A DNA stretch of 64,000 nucleotides from Streptomyces sp. L2 (GCF_004124325.1 NZ_QBDT01000001.1:1364001-1428000); one strand, 5' to 3'. Counted from the first letter of the stretch, positions 18,159 through 28,700 are shown. Notes: generated from the sequence alone by a model not told the origin. Translations and numbers: made by a program.

Positions 18159-19082
18159 CTACTTCAGCGCCCCCGCGGTGAGCCCGGCGACCACCTGCCG
18201 CTGGAAGATGATGTACGCCGCCAGGACCGGCAGCATCGCCATCACCAGGCCCGCGAAGAGACCCGACCAGTCGCCCTTGTAGCCCTGGCTGACCGCCAAC
18301 TGGACCAGGCCCTGGGTGAGGACGCGTTTGTCGGGGTCGGTGTTCAGGACCGTGGGCAGCATGTACTGGTTCCACTGGCCCAGGAAGTTGAAGATGCCCA
18401 CGCTGATCAGGCCCGGCTTGGCCATCGGCAGCATGATCTGGAAGAAGGTCCGCGAGTGGGAGGCGCCGTCCACGAAGGCCGCCTCCGCCACCGAGGTGGG
18501 CAGGGTGCGGAAGAACGCGGTGAGGAAGAAGACCGTGAACGGCAGTGAGTACGCGATGTAGACCAGGATCAGGCCGTGGATGGTGTTGAGCAGCCCCATG
18601 TTGTTCACGACGTAGAACAGCGGGACCAGCGCCAGCATGATCGGGAAGCTCATGCCGCCGATGAACAGGTAGTAGATGAACCGGTTGCCGGGGAAGTCGA
18701 AGCGGGCCAGGACATAGGCCGCCATCGAGCCGAGGACCAGCGTGCCGATGAGCGAGCCCCCGACCACCAGGACGGTGTTGAGGAAGTAGTCGCTCATATG
18801 GGCCTCGGTCCAGGCCCGCGACCAGTTGTCGAAGTGCAGCTTGTCGGGCAGCGACCAGGGCGAGCCGACGATGGAGCTGTCGTCCTTGAAGGAGGACATC
18901 ACCGCCCACAGCAGCGGCATGATCACCATGATCGCCCAGATGACCAGCATGCCGTGGGAGAAGACGTTGAGGACGCCGCCCTCCTTCCTCGGCGTCTCGG
19001 GCCGCCGCCGCGCCACGTCCACCTTGGCCACGGGCGCCCCGGACTCGGCCGGCAGCGGGGCGGGGGTCTCGGTCGTCTTCAT
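18159..19082 (-). CDS. ngcG: chitobiose/GlcNAc ABC transporter permease NgcG
   Basis: A CUT1 permease of the MalG type with six hydrophobic helices after a polar N-terminus of about 35 residues. The EAA loop that contacts the ATPase is visible around VAEAAFVDGASHSRTFFQIMLPMAKPG near residue 200 (quoted in part: EAAFVDGASHSRTFF). It starts four bases after the ngcF stop, so translation is coupled. No ATPase gene is present in the operon. In streptomycetes such CUT1 systems share the ATPase MsiK encoded elsewhere (established knowledge). The name rests on gene order, the NgcE-type receptor and the S. coelicolor parallel. Confidence 0.88.
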   Translation of the reverse strand: MKTTETPAPLPAESGAPVAKVDVARRRPETPRKEGGVLNVFSHGMLVIWAIMVIMPLLWAVMSSFKDDSSIVGSPWSLPDKLHFDNWSRAWTEAHMSDYFLNTVLVVGGSLIGTLVLGSMAAYVLARFDFPGNRFIYYLFIGGMSFPIMLALVPLFYVVNNMGLLNTIHGLILVYIAYSLPFTVFFLTAFFRTLPTSVAEAAFVDGASHSRTFFQIMLPMAKPGLISVGIFNFLGQWNQYMLPTVLNTDPDKRVLTQGLVQLAVSQGYKGDWSGLFAGLVMAMLPVLAAYIIFQRQVVAGLTAGALK

Positions 19083-19086
19083 CGCT

Positions 19087-20013
19087 TCAGTACTCCAGCC
19101 GCTCGCGACGGCCCAGGCGCATCACGATCGCGGCGAACGCGAGCGTGACGACGAGCAGGGCGACGCCGATGGTCGTGGCGTAGGCGGCCTGACCGTCCCG
19201 GAACGCCTTCTGGTACACGTACAGGACCAGCACGGTGGTCGAGTAGTCGGGGCCGCCCGGCCCGGTCGTCATGATCTGCACGACCGCGAACGACTCGGCG
19301 CCGAGGGCGAGGATGCCCATGTAGACCCAGCCGGACTGCACGGTGTCCCACAGCAGCGGCAGGGTGATGCGGAAGAACGTGGTGAAGCGGCTCGCGCCGT
19401 CCAGCAGCGCCGCCTCGTACAGGTCGGCCGGGATGGACGCCATGCCGGCCGAGAACAGGACGACGAAGAAGCCGACCGTGGACCAGACCAGCACCGCCAT
19501 CACGCACCACAGCGCCAGGTTCGGGGAGCCGAGCCAGAGCGGCTGGAGGCTGTCCAGGCCGATCCCGCGCAGGAACGAGTTGATGGCGCCGCTGTCGGGG
19601 TTGTACGCGTTCTCGAACAGCACCGCGACGATCGCGATCGACAGCACCTGCGGGAAGAAGTACACGATCTTGTAGAACGAGGAACCGCGGACCCCGGAGA
19701 TCACGGGTCCGCCCTTCCTGCGCCGCCCGCCCACATTGATCATGAAGGCGAGGAACAGCGCCAGACTCAGTGTCACCAGCGGCAGCACGAGGGCGAAGAC
19801 GAGGCTGTGCTCCAGCGACTTCCAGAAGATGTCGTCGTCGAACATCCTCTTGTAGTTGTCGACGCCGACCATCTTGAAATCGGGGCTCAGGCCCGTCCAG
19901 TCCGTGAACGAGTAGTAGATGGACTGGATGAAGGGCCATACGACAAAGAGCGCGTACAGCCCGAGGGGAACCGCGAGGAACCCCACGATGAACCGGTACT
20001 TGCCGTGCTGCAT
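19087..20013 (-). CDS. ngcF: chitobiose/GlcNAc ABC transporter permease NgcF
   Basis: A CUT1 permease of the MalF type with six membrane helices. The first is near residues 8-30 (FIVGFLAVPLGLYALFVVWP), and the EAA loop is at about 215 (YEAALLDGASRFTTFFRITLP in part). It pairs with NgcG to form the membrane channel. It lies 60 bp downstream of ngcE. The ATG at 20013 follows a weak purine-rich stretch (CTAAGATCGGGG). Confidence 0.88.
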   Translation of the reverse strand: MQHGKYRFIVGFLAVPLGLYALFVVWPFIQSIYYSFTDWTGLSPDFKMVGVDNYKRMFDDDIFWKSLEHSLVFALVLPLVTLSLALFLAFMINVGGRRRKGGPVISGVRGSSFYKIVYFFPQVLSIAIVAVLFENAYNPDSGAINSFLRGIGLDSLQPLWLGSPNLALWCVMAVLVWSTVGFFVVLFSAGMASIPADLYEAALLDGASRFTTFFRITLPLLWDTVQSGWVYMGILALGAESFAVVQIMTTGPGGPDYSTTVLVLYVYQKAFRDGQAAYATTIGVALLVVTLAFAAIVMRLGRRERLEY

Positions 20014-20073
20014 TACTGCCGACCCCGATCTTAGGTCAGGTGCTGCCGCTGGTGACGGGCCCTCAGACGAGGG

Positions 20074-21519
20074 TCACTGGTGCTTGTAGTGCTTGATCGA
20101 CGTGTCCTTCGCGGCCTCGTCCGCGTAGCCCTGGATCTTCTTGATGGTCTCGGCCGGCGTGGCGCGCCCGGCCATCATCTCGCCGAGGCCGGCCACCCCG
20201 ATCTTCTCCTTCTGGAGCTGCACGTACCAGTCCTGCAGGCGCGGATTCACCACGTTGGATCCGGCCTTGTCCAGGGCCGCGACGCCCGACTTCAGGCCGG
20301 GGGTGAGGGTGATGTCGGTGGTGCCGCCGTTGTACGCGGTCAGCGACTTCACCTTGGACGTGAAGTTCTTCGAGGACGCCTCGGAGAGCATGATGCGCAG
20401 CTGCTCCATGCCGCCCTCGGTGTTCGCCGCCTTGGCCGGGACGATGAAGGGCTCGCCGCCGGAGGCCCAGATGGTACCGAAGGGCATCTTGTCGGAGGAG
20501 TCGATGCCGGAGGGCGCGGAGACCGCGAGGTTGAAGTCCTTGGGGATGACGTTCGCCGACTCGTTCTCCACCCAGGAGCCGTTCGGGATGAACAGCGCCT
20601 TGCCCTTGGCCCAGGCGGCCTGGGACTGGATGTGGTCAAGGCCGGGGGTGCCCTTGAGGATGTAGCCCTTCTTGTACAGCTCGTAGTACGCCTCGAAACA
20701 GGCCTTGACGGCCGGGTGCTTCCAGGCGTTCGGCTCCAGGTTGTCGATGGCGTCGAGCACCTCGCGGCCGCCGACCTTGGCGATCATCGGGTACAGCGAG
20801 AAGGGGATGTAGTACGGGTACTTGCCCGCGTACGTCCAGCCGGCGATGCCCTTCTTCTTGGCCTTCGCGCAGACCGCGAGCATGTCGTCCCAGGTCTCCG
20901 GGTACGTCACGTCGAGGTCGTCCAGGGCCTTCTGCGAGTACCAGACGCCGTACACCGTGTAGGCGTAGTACATGATCCAGACGGGGTCGCCGTCGAACTG
21001 GCCCATCTCGACGATGCCGGGGCGCAGCGTGTCGCGGACCTTCTTCTTCGGGTCGTCGTACGACGGCGCGTCGAGCAGCGGGGTGAGGTCCGCGAGCTGC
21101 TTCTTGCCGACGAGGACACCCATGTCCATCTGCTCGGCGCCGGAGTTGTCGATGAGGTCCGGCGGGTTGCCCTGGTTGAAGCGGGGCTGGAGGGTGGACT
21201 GGATCTTCTGGGTGGCGGAGAACTTCACCGTGGCCTTCGGGAAGTCCTTCTGGTAGATCTTCACGGCGTCCTCGGCGTACTCCTTGCCGAAGCCGCCGTC
21301 GAACAGGACGAACTCCATCTTGGCGGTCTCGTTGACGCCGAGCGGGTTCTTGGCGGTCTTCTTGCCCGCCTTCGCCTTGTCCTGCCCGTCGCCGCCGCCG
21401 CTCGCGCAGGCGGACAGCAGGCTCATCCCAGGAGCCGCGACCAGGCCGATCGCGGCGGACCGCTTGATCAGATCACGGCGGCCGACGCCCTCGGCACCGT
21501 GGTTCGAGGTGGATCCCAT
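20074..21519 (-). CDS. ngcE: chitobiose/GlcNAc-binding lipoprotein NgcE
   Basis: Receptor of the ngcEFG importer for chitin-derived sugars. ATG 21519 is chosen because GAGG lies eight bases upstream and the N-terminus is then a twin-arginine lipoprotein signal: G13-RRDLIKRS, hydrophobic stretch, lipobox LSAC with Cys38. The long reading to 21819 has no signal and is non-coding upstream. The mature part is a CUT1-type binding protein (MEFVLFDGGFGKEYAED, PPDLIDNSGAEQMD, WYSQKALDDLDVTYPETWDDM, ALFIPNGSWVENE), matching the NgcE subfamily. In S. coelicolor the orthologue binds N,N'-diacetylchitobiose better than GlcNAc (established). Upstream lies a promoter overlapped by a DasR-like site. Confidence 0.9.
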   Translation of the reverse strand: MGSTSNHGAEGVGRRDLIKRSAAIGLVAAPGMSLLSACASGGGDGQDKAKAGKKTAKNPLGVNETAKMEFVLFDGGFGKEYAEDAVKIYQKDFPKATVKFSATQKIQSTLQPRFNQGNPPDLIDNSGAEQMDMGVLVGKKQLADLTPLLDAPSYDDPKKKVRDTLRPGIVEMGQFDGDPVWIMYYAYTVYGVWYSQKALDDLDVTYPETWDDMLAVCAKAKKKGIAGWTYAGKYPYYIPFSLYPMIAKVGGREVLDAIDNLEPNAWKHPAVKACFEAYYELYKKGYILKGTPGLDHIQSQAAWAKGKALFIPNGSWVENESANVIPKDFNLAVSAPSGIDSSDKMPFGTIWASGGEPFIVPAKAANTEGGMEQLRIMLSEASSKNFTSKVKSLTAYNGGTTDITLTPGLKSGVAALDKAGSNVVNPRLQDWYVQLQKEKIGVAGLGEMMAGRATPAETIKKIQGYADEAAKDTSIKHYKHQ

Positions 21520-21656
21520 GCTCAAGTCCTCGCCTTCTCCAGGACTCAGGCGGTGAACCGGATCCTCCCCGGCACCGCGGTCGGGTAGTGCTGGGTCGTG
21601 CAGGTCGTGCAGGTCTTGCGGGGACATCACGCTGAAAGAAATCGCTGGAAACGCCG

Positions 21657-21672
21657 ACAGGTATAGTCCACT
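21657..21672 (-). promoter_or_regulatory. candidate DasR operator (dre) of ngcEFG
   Basis: On the minus strand AGTGGACTATACCTGT matches the DasR consensus ASTGGTCTAGACCAST (S = C or G) at 13 of 16 positions. It overlaps the predicted -10 of ngcE, the right place for repression. DasR controls chitin and GlcNAc uptake in streptomycetes, which fits the transporter. Confidence 0.65.
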
Positions 21673-21689
21673 TCCCGCCAGCTGAGCAA
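21660..21689 (-). promoter_or_regulatory. predicted ngcE promoter
   Basis: Minus-strand -35 TTGCTC (21689-21684), an 18-bp spacer and -10 TATACC (21665-21660), about 140 bp before the ngcE ATG. The -10 lies within the DasR-like dyad. Confidence 0.5.
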
Positions 21690-21861
21690 GATCGAATGCA
21701 AGGTTGGCGACGGGTCTTTTCCGAGTTGAGACCTCCCGGACATAGGAACGCGCTGTGCGCCCCCGGCCGGAAAAAGTCGCGACATAGGCCCCTGAATGCC
21801 ACAGCCAACACCTTGACATCGCCGGGCACTTGACTCCCTACTGGTTCCTGCGCCCCACATT

Positions 21862-21873
21862 GACAACGTTGTC
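21862..21873 (+). promoter_or_regulatory. operator GACAACGTTGTC upstream of the first GH92 gene
   Basis: A perfect 12-bp palindrome with a central CG, typical of LacI-family operators, 28 bp before the ATG. The identical palindrome, extended to the 16-mer GACAACGTTGTCTGAC, occurs upstream of the second GH92 gene on the other strand. No LacI gene is in the window. Confidence 0.75.
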
Positions 21874-21901
21874 TGACGAGGGTCAGGGAGGGAATCCGTA
21901 G

Positions 21902-24900
21902 ATGCAGCGGAGAACGCGGCACAGAGGAAGTCCGGCGGTCGTCATCACGGCCGCCTTTGTCATGGCCGTCGGGGCCCAGGGCGCGGCGGTGGCCCTGCCC
22001 GCGCGGGCCCCGGCGGCCGGCCAGCAGTTCGCCTCCTCGTTCGAGACGGGCGATCCGGCTCCGGACTGGCTGAACACCGTCGACACCGGACCGGACGGCA
22101 CCAAGCGCGCCTCCGGCGTGGACGGCGGCTACAGCACCGGCATCCCCGGCAATGTCACCGACCATGTGACCGACGTGCGGGCGAGCGGCGAGAACACCGG
22201 CGGCGGCGAGGTGAAGGAGAACCTCGTCGACGGAGAGTCCGCCACCAAGTGGCTGACGTTCCAGCCCACCGGCTGGGCCGAGTTCGACCTGGACAAACCC
22301 ATCGAACTCCAGACGTACGCCCTCACCTCGGCCAACGACTACGCCGAGCGCGACCCGAGGGACTGGACCCTCCAGGGCTCGACGGACGGCAAGGACTGGA
22401 AGACCCTCGACACCCGGTCGGGCGAGACCTTCGCCGAGCGGTTCCAGACGAAGTCGTACGACCTCGCCGAGCCGGCCGAGTACCAGCACTTCCGGCTCGA
22501 CATCACGAAGAACAACGGCGCCTCGAACATCGTGCAGCTCTCCGACGTGCAGTTCTCCATCGGCGGCACGGACAACCCCGTACCCGAGGACATGCTGTCG
22601 CTCGTCGACCACGGGCCCAGCGGCTCCCCGACGGCCAAGGCGCGGGCCGGATTCACCGGAAAGCGTGCCCTGCGCTACGCCGGACGGCACACGGCCACCG
22701 GCCGGGCGTACTCGTACAACAAGGTCTTCGACGTCAACGTGAAGGTCCACCGCGACACCGGGCTGTCGTACCGGATCTACCCGGCGATGGCCGACGGCGA
22801 CCGCGACTACGACGCCACGAACGTCTCCGTCGACCTGGCGTTCACCGACGGCACCTACCTCAGCGACCTGGGCGCGACCGACCAGCACGGGTTCCCGCTG
22901 TCGCCGCGCGGCCAGGGCGACGCGAAGGTGCTGTACGTCAACCAGTGGAACGACGTGGTCTCTGGGATCGGCTCGGTGGCGGCCGGCAAGACCGTCGACC
23001 GGATCCTGCTGGCGTACGACTCCCCCGAGGGGCCGGCGAAGTTCCGCGGCTGGCTCGACGACGTGGCGCTGAAGCGGATGGCGCCCGAACGGCCCAAGGC
23101 GCACCTGTCGGACTACGTGCTGACCACGCGCGGGACCAACTCCAGCGGCAGCTTCTCGCGCGGCAACAACTTCCCGGCGACGGCGCTGCCGCACGGCTTC
23201 AACTTCTGGACGCCGGTGACCAACGCGTCCTCGCTGAGCTGGCTGTACGAGTACGCGCGCGCGAACAACGACGACAACCTGCCGACGATCCAGGCGTTCA
23301 GCGCGAGCCACGAGCCGAGCCCCTGGATGGGTGACCGGCAGACGTTCCAGCTGATGCCGTCCGCCGCCGCCGGTGCCCCGGACACCGGCCGGGACGCGCG
23401 GGCGCTGGCCTTCCGGCACGAGAACGAGACCGCGCGGCCGTACTACTACGGCGTGCGGTTCGAGAACGGCCTGAAGGCGGAGATGGCGCCCACCGACCAC
23501 GCGGCGGCCCTGCGCTTCACCTACCCGGGCGACAACGCGAGCGTCGTCTTCGACAACGTCACCGACCAGGCCGGACTGACCCTGGACAAGGAGCACGGCA
23601 TCGTCACCGGCTACTCGGACGTGAAGTCCGGGCTGTCCACGGGCGCCACCAGGCTGTTCGTCTACGGCGTCTTCGACAAGCCGGTGACCGGCGGCGACTC
23701 GGGCGGCGTCAAGGGCTGGATGCGCTTCGACACGGGCGCGGACCACACGGTCACCCTGCGCCTGGCCACCTCCCTGATCAGCGTCGACCAGGCAAAGGAC
23801 AACCTCCGCCAGGAGATCCCCGGAGGCACCTCCTTCGACACCGTGAAGCACCGCGCCCAGCGCACCTGGGACCGCCTGCTGGGCAAGGTCGAGGTGCAGG
23901 GCGCGACCCCGGACCAGCTGACCACGCTGTACTCCAGCATGTACCGGCTGTACCTGTACCCCAACTCCGGCTTCGAGAAGGTCGGCGGCAAGGACCGGTA
24001 CGCCTCGCCGTTCTCCCCGATGACCGGGCCGGACACGGCCACGCACACCGGGGCGAAGATCGTCGATGGCACGGTGTACGTCAACAACGGCTTCTGGGAC
24101 ACCTACCGGACCACCTGGCCGGCGTACTCGCTGTTCACGCCGTCCCAGGCCGGCGAGATGGTCGACGGCTTCGTGCAGCAGTACAAGGACGGCGGCTGGA
24201 CCTCCCGCTGGTCCTCCCCCGGCTACGCCGACCTGATGACCGGCACCTCCTCGGACGTGGCGTTCGCCGACGCCTACGTCAAGGGCGTGCACATGGACGC
24301 GAAGGCGGCCTACGACGCGGCGCTGAAGAACGCCACCGTCGTGCCCCCGTCGTCCGGCGTCGGCCGCAAGGGCATGAGCACCTCGCCCTTCCTCGGCTAC
24401 ACCAGCACCGCCACCGGCGAGGGCCTGTCCTGGGCGATGGAGGGCTACGTCAACGACTACGGCATCGCGCGGATGGGCGCGGCCCTCTACAAGAAGACCG
24501 GCGAGAAGCACTACCAGGAGGAGTCGGAGTACTTCCTCAACCGGGCGCAGGACTACGTCAAGATGTTCGACCCCAAGGCGGGCTTCTTCCAGGGCCGCGA
24601 CGCCAAGGGCGACTGGCGCGTGGACTCCGCGAAGTACGACCCGCGCGTGTGGGGCTACGACTACACGGAGACCGACGGCTGGGGCTACGCCTTCACCGCC
24701 CCGCAGGACAGCCGGGGCCTGGCCAACCTGTACGGCGGCCGCAAGGGCCTCGGTGACAAGCTCGACGAGTACTTCGCCACCCCGGAGACGGCCTCCCCGG
24801 AGTACGTCGGCTCCTACGGCGGTGTCATCCACGAGATGACCGAGGCGCGGGACGTGCGGATGGGCCAGTACGGCCACTCCAACCAGGTCGCGCACCACGT

Positions 24901-25705
24901 GATCTACATGTACGACGCGGCCGGCGAGCCCTGGAAGGCGCAGGCGAAGGTCCGCGAGGTGCTGTCCCGGCTGTACGTGGGCAGCGAGATAGGCCAGGGC
25001 TACCACGGCGACGAGGACAACGGCGAGCAGTCGGCCTGGTACCTGTTCTCCTCGCTCGGCTTCTACCCGCTCGTCATGGGCAGCGGCGAGTACGCGATCG
25101 GCTCCCCGCTGTTCAAGAAGGCGACCGTGCACCTGGAGAACGGCCATGACCTGGTCATCAAGGCGCCGCGGAACAGCGCGAAGAACATCTACGTGCAGGG
25201 CGTGAAGGTCGACGGGCACCGGTGGACCAAGGCCTCGCTCCCCCACTCGCTGCTGGCCAAGGGCGGCACCATCGAGTTCTCCATGGGCTCCAGGCCGTCG
25301 TCGTGGGGCACGGGCAAGGACGCGGCGCCCGTCTCCATCACCCGGGACGACAAGGTGCCCGCCCCGCGCGCGGACCTGCTGAGCGGTCCGGGCGCCCTGT
25401 TCGACAACACGTCGGCGACCGACTCGACGGTGACCTCGGTGGACCTGCCGGTGGCCGGTACGGCGAAGCCCGTGCAGTACACCCTGACCTCGTCGGCCGA
25501 CCACACCAAGGCGCCGGCCGGCTGGACGCTGCAGGGCTCCACGGACGGCACGGCCTGGCACACGCTGGACCAGCGCTCCGGTGAATCGTTCCGCTGGGAC
25601 CGGCAGACCAGGGCGTTCACCATCGCGCACCCGGGCTCGTACGCCAAGTACCGCCTGGTGCTGGACGGTTCGGCGACGCTGGCGGAGGTGGAGCTGCTGG
25701 GCTGA
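21902..25705 (+). CDS. secreted GH92 alpha-mannosidase with two discoidin-like modules
   Basis: A 1267-residue exported glycosidase. The signal peptide is about residues 1-32. A first F5/8-type C (discoidin-like) sugar-binding module is at about 75-215 (ASGENTGGGEVKENLVDG, WTLQGSTDGKDWKTLD), then a beta-rich segment to about 395. The GH92 catalytic region is at about 400-1130, with GFWDTYRTTWP near 731 and the catalytic-acid/calcium segment GDEDNGEQSAWY near 1036. A second related discoidin-like module follows at about 1150-1267 (GWTLQGSTDGTAWHTLDQRSGES). GH92 enzymes are calcium-dependent exo-alpha-mannosidases, acting on alpha-1,2 and related linkages of mannan or N-glycans. It is divergent from ngcEFG and convergent with a second GH92 gene. 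The ribosome site CAGGGAGGG precedes the ATG, and a shared operator indicates mannose- or mannan-linked control. Confidence 0.93.
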   Translation: MQRRTRHRGSPAVVITAAFVMAVGAQGAAVALPARAPAAGQQFASSFETGDPAPDWLNTVDTGPDGTKRASGVDGGYSTGIPGNVTDHVTDVRASGENTGGGEVKENLVDGESATKWLTFQPTGWAEFDLDKPIELQTYALTSANDYAERDPRDWTLQGSTDGKDWKTLDTRSGETFAERFQTKSYDLAEPAEYQHFRLDITKNNGASNIVQLSDVQFSIGGTDNPVPEDMLSLVDHGPSGSPTAKARAGFTGKRALRYAGRHTATGRAYSYNKVFDVNVKVHRDTGLSYRIYPAMADGDRDYDATNVSVDLAFTDGTYLSDLGATDQHGFPLSPRGQGDAKVLYVNQWNDVVSGIGSVAAGKTVDRILLAYDSPEGPAKFRGWLDDVALKRMAPERPKAHLSDYVLTTRGTNSSGSFSRGNNFPATALPHGFNFWTPVTNASSLSWLYEYARANNDDNLPTIQAFSASHEPSPWMGDRQTFQLMPSAAAGAPDTGRDARALAFRHENETARPYYYGVRFENGLKAEMAPTDHAAALRFTYPGDNASVVFDNVTDQAGLTLDKEHGIVTGYSDVKSGLSTGATRLFVYGVFDKPVTGGDSGGVKGWMRFDTGADHTVTLRLATSLISVDQAKDNLRQEIPGGTSFDTVKHRAQRTWDRLLGKVEVQGATPDQLTTLYSSMYRLYLYPNSGFEKVGGKDRYASPFSPMTGPDTATHTGAKIVDGTVYVNNGFWDTYRTTWPAYSLFTPSQAGEMVDGFVQQYKDGGWTSRWSSPGYADLMTGTSSDVAFADAYVKGVHMDAKAAYDAALKNATVVPPSSGVGRKGMSTSPFLGYTSTATGEGLSWAMEGYVNDYGIARMGAALYKKTGEKHYQEESEYFLNRAQDYVKMFDPKAGFFQGRDAKGDWRVDSAKYDPRVWGYDYTETDGWGYAFTAPQDSRGLANLYGGRKGLGDKLDEYFATPETASPEYVGSYGGVIHEMTEARDVRMGQYGHSNQVAHHVIYMYDAAGEPWKAQAKVREVLSRLYVGSEIGQGYHGDEDNGEQSAWYLFSSLGFYPLVMGSGEYAIGSPLFKKATVHLENGHDLVIKAPRNSAKNIYVQGVKVDGHRWTKASLPHSLLAKGGTIEFSMGSRPSSWGTGKDAAPVSITRDDKVPAPRADLLSGPGALFDNTSATDSTVTSVDLPVAGTAKPVQYTLTSSADHTKAPAGWTLQGSTDGTAWHTLDQRSGESFRWDRQTRAFTIAHPGSYAKYRLVLDGSATLAEVELLG

Positions 25706-25720
25706 CCGGAGGACGGCGAA

Positions 25721-25752
25721 GGGGGGCGGGCCCGAATCGGGCCCGCCCCCCT
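25721..25752. terminator. bidirectional terminator between the GH92 genes
   Basis: GGGGGGCGGGCCCGA followed almost at once by its near-complement ATCGGGCCCGCCCCCC. The symmetric stem lies 15 bp after one stop and 31 bp before the other in convergent genes, so it can end both transcripts. Confidence 0.85.
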
Positions 25753-25783
25753 CTCGTGTGTCCGGATCGACTGCGCGTCCGGG

Positions 25784-28700
25784 TCAGTCGGTGGCGAGGG
25801 TGAAGACGTGCAGATCGCCGTTGCCCGGGAGGCGTACGCTCGCGATGGTCTTGCCGGCCGGTGCGGTGAACGGCTCGGTGGCGAAGACGTAGGTGGCCAC
25901 CGGGTCCTTGCCGGCGCCCGCGACATTGCGGTACGCGGTCTTGGCGACGACCTCGTTGCCGTACTGGACGGTGCCGCCCCCGCCGCCGACGGTCCAGTCG
26001 GTGAAGGAGAGGTCGGCGGTGGCGGTCGTGCCGTCGGTGTAGGTGACGGTGGCCTTGGCCTGCTGGTTGCCGTTGACCGCGCTGCCGATGAAGGACAACG
26101 CGCTCGCGGGCTTGCTCAGTCGGATGGTCTGGCCGGTCGCGGAGGCGTTGTCCGGGCGGCCGGCGGGCGAGTCGGGCCAGGTGAAGCCGAGCCCGTGGAC
26201 CGTACCGTGGCCGCCCGCGGCGAGGCCGGCCGCGGCGAGGGCCTGGCGGGAGTAGCTCCAGCCGCCGCCGTCGTAGTCCGCCTCGTCGTGTTCGCCGTCG
26301 TCGTCGGAGATCCCGGTGTTGTCGTAGGCGGCGAGGAGCGTGCCCGGGGCGGCCACGGTCAGCGACACGGGCTGCTGGTAGGAGCTGTCGCCGGAGGTCA
26401 CGCTCACCTCGGCGTCGTAGAAGCCCTGGGGGGCGTCCGCGGCGGCGGTGAGGGTGATCTGCCGCGAGCCGTCGGACACCGTGCCCTCGGCGGGCGTGGC
26501 CGTGACGCCGGCCGGCGTCCGGACGTGGAACCGCACCTCCGGGCCGGTGCCGCCGCCCATGGACAGCGCGCGGATGGCGATCTTCGTGCTGTCGCCGGGT
26601 GCGAGCGTGGCGGACGTGGGGCCGACACCGATCTGGTACGGCTGCTCGCCCTGCCGGAAGGACGGCGGCGGGGCGTCCGCGCCCCAGGTGCGGTCGGGGG
26701 TGGTGGACAGGGTGTAGTCGAGCCGGCCGCCGTCCCGGACGAAGGAGGCGGGCAGCCACGGCCGGTCGCTGCTACGGCCGTTGACGCGCAGCGAGTGGAT
26801 GTACGGCGCGTCGGCCGCGGCTCCCGCGGCGCGGATCGAGATGTCGTTGCCGTGCGGACGGTGGATCTCCACCCGCTCGAACAGCGGTGAGGCCAGGACC
26901 AGTTCGGCCCGGGAGGGCACCTGCGGGTACATGCCGAGCGCGGAGAAGACGTACCAGGCCGACATGGCGCCGAGGTCGTCGTTGCCGGGGATGCCGCCGG
27001 GCTCGGTGGACCACAGCGTGCCCATGGCCGCGCGGACCGTCTCCTGCGTCTTGTAGGGGGCGCCCGCGTAGTCGTACAGGTAGGGCACGTTGATGGACGG
27101 CTCGTTGTCCATCCCGGACTTGGTGCCGCCGCTGCCGCTGAACGCCCAGCTGCCGTCGGCGTTGTGGAAGAAGGTGTCGAGGCGGGCGAGTGCCTTGCCG
27201 GTGCCGCCCATCGCCGCGAACAGACCGGCCGGGTTGTGCTGGACCATCCAGGTGTACTGGGCCGCAGTGCCCTCGACGAAGCCGTTGCCGGTGTCCGGGG
27301 TGAAGCCGGTCACCCAGCTGCCGTCGGCCTTGCGGTTGGCGATGTACCCGCCGCCCGGGTCGGCCGCGATGTCGAAGTTGTTCTGCCACCACTGGGCGCG
27401 CCGGGCGAAGGTGGCCGCCGTCCCCTTCTCCCCCGCCGCGGCGGCCAGTTGGGACAGGGAGAAGTCCGCGGTGGACATCTCCAGGGTCTCGGCGGCGCCG
27501 CCCCAGGCGTTGGAGACGCTCGGCATGTAGCGCAGCTTCAGGTACTTGTCGAGCGAGGGCCGCTGGCCCGCCGACAGCACCGGCTTGCCGGCCGGGGACA
27601 GGTCCGCCGCCGTCGGCACGGTCGCCGCCTTCACCAGGGAGTGCAGGGCGCCCTTCAGGTCGAAGCCGGTGCCGCCGAAGGCGCGGATGCCGGCCAGCGC
27701 GGTCGGTGAGGGGTCGCCGTTCATGACGTGCGTGCCGCTCGCGCCGTGCAGCCAGCGGTCCCAGGTGCCGCCGTTCTGCCGCGCCAGCTCGTACAGCGAC
27801 TGCGCGATGTCGGAGCCGGTGCGCGGGTCGAGGAGGGTGAGCAGCTGGACCTGGTCGCGGTAGACGTCCCAGCCGGAGAAGGTGCCGTACTGGGCGCGGT
27901 GGCCGTGGCCCACCCGGTGCACCTCGCCGTCGCTGCCCCGGTAGCGGCCGTCGGCGTCGCTGATCACGTTCGGGTGCAGCAGGGCGTGGTAGAGGGCGGT
28001 GTAGAAGGTGGTGCGCTCGGCGTCCGTGCCGCCGCCGACCCGGATCGCGCCCAGGCGTTCGCGCCAGGCCCGGCGGGCGGCGTTCTCGACCGCGCCGAAG
28101 GAACGGCCCTTCGGGTTCTCGGCCTTGAGGTTGGCCTCGGCGGCCCGCTCGCTGACGTAGGAGATGCCGACCTTGACGCCCACCGGGCCGGTACCGGGCG
28201 CGAACTGGACATAGCCTCCGACGCCCTTGCCGGCGACGGGCCGCCCGCCGTGCGAGAAGCCCCCGGTGCCGCCGGACGCCGTGCTCGACCCGGGGCTGAC
28301 CGTGTCGTCCTGCCAGGTGCCGTGAGCGGTGAAGGCGCGGTCGAAGTGGGCGGTGAAGTACAGGGTGTAGTAGGAGCGCTGGCCCTCGGGGTCGAGGTAG
28401 CCGCAGAAGTTCCCGGAGGTGACGGAGCCCGAGACGGTCCGCGTCCTCGGGTCGATGCTGACGGTCGAATTCTCCGAGCCGACCTCGGAGTTGGCGGTGC
28501 GGATCAGCAGCGAGGCGGGCTTGTCCTCGGGGAAGGTGAAGCGGGCGGAGCCGGTGCGCGCGGTCGCGGTGAGGTCGGCGGTGACCCGGAGGCCAGGCCG
28601 ACCCGGTAGTGGCCGGGCTCGGCCTTCTCGTCACCGTGCCGGAAGTCGGAGGCGTAGACGGCGTCCTTGGTGTCGCTCGCCGGGGAGGTGGTGACCGCGC

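Noticed and set aside
21520..21819. 100-codon N-terminal extension of NgcE
   Set aside because: It would bury the Tat lipoprotein signal and run through the predicted promoter and DasR-like site.
21473..25630. Open minus-strand frame of 1385 codons opposite the first GH92 gene
   Set aside because: It mirrors the GC-rich codon pattern of the real plus-strand gene, is rich in Val/Gly/Arg, has no known domain and covers the whole GH92 gene.
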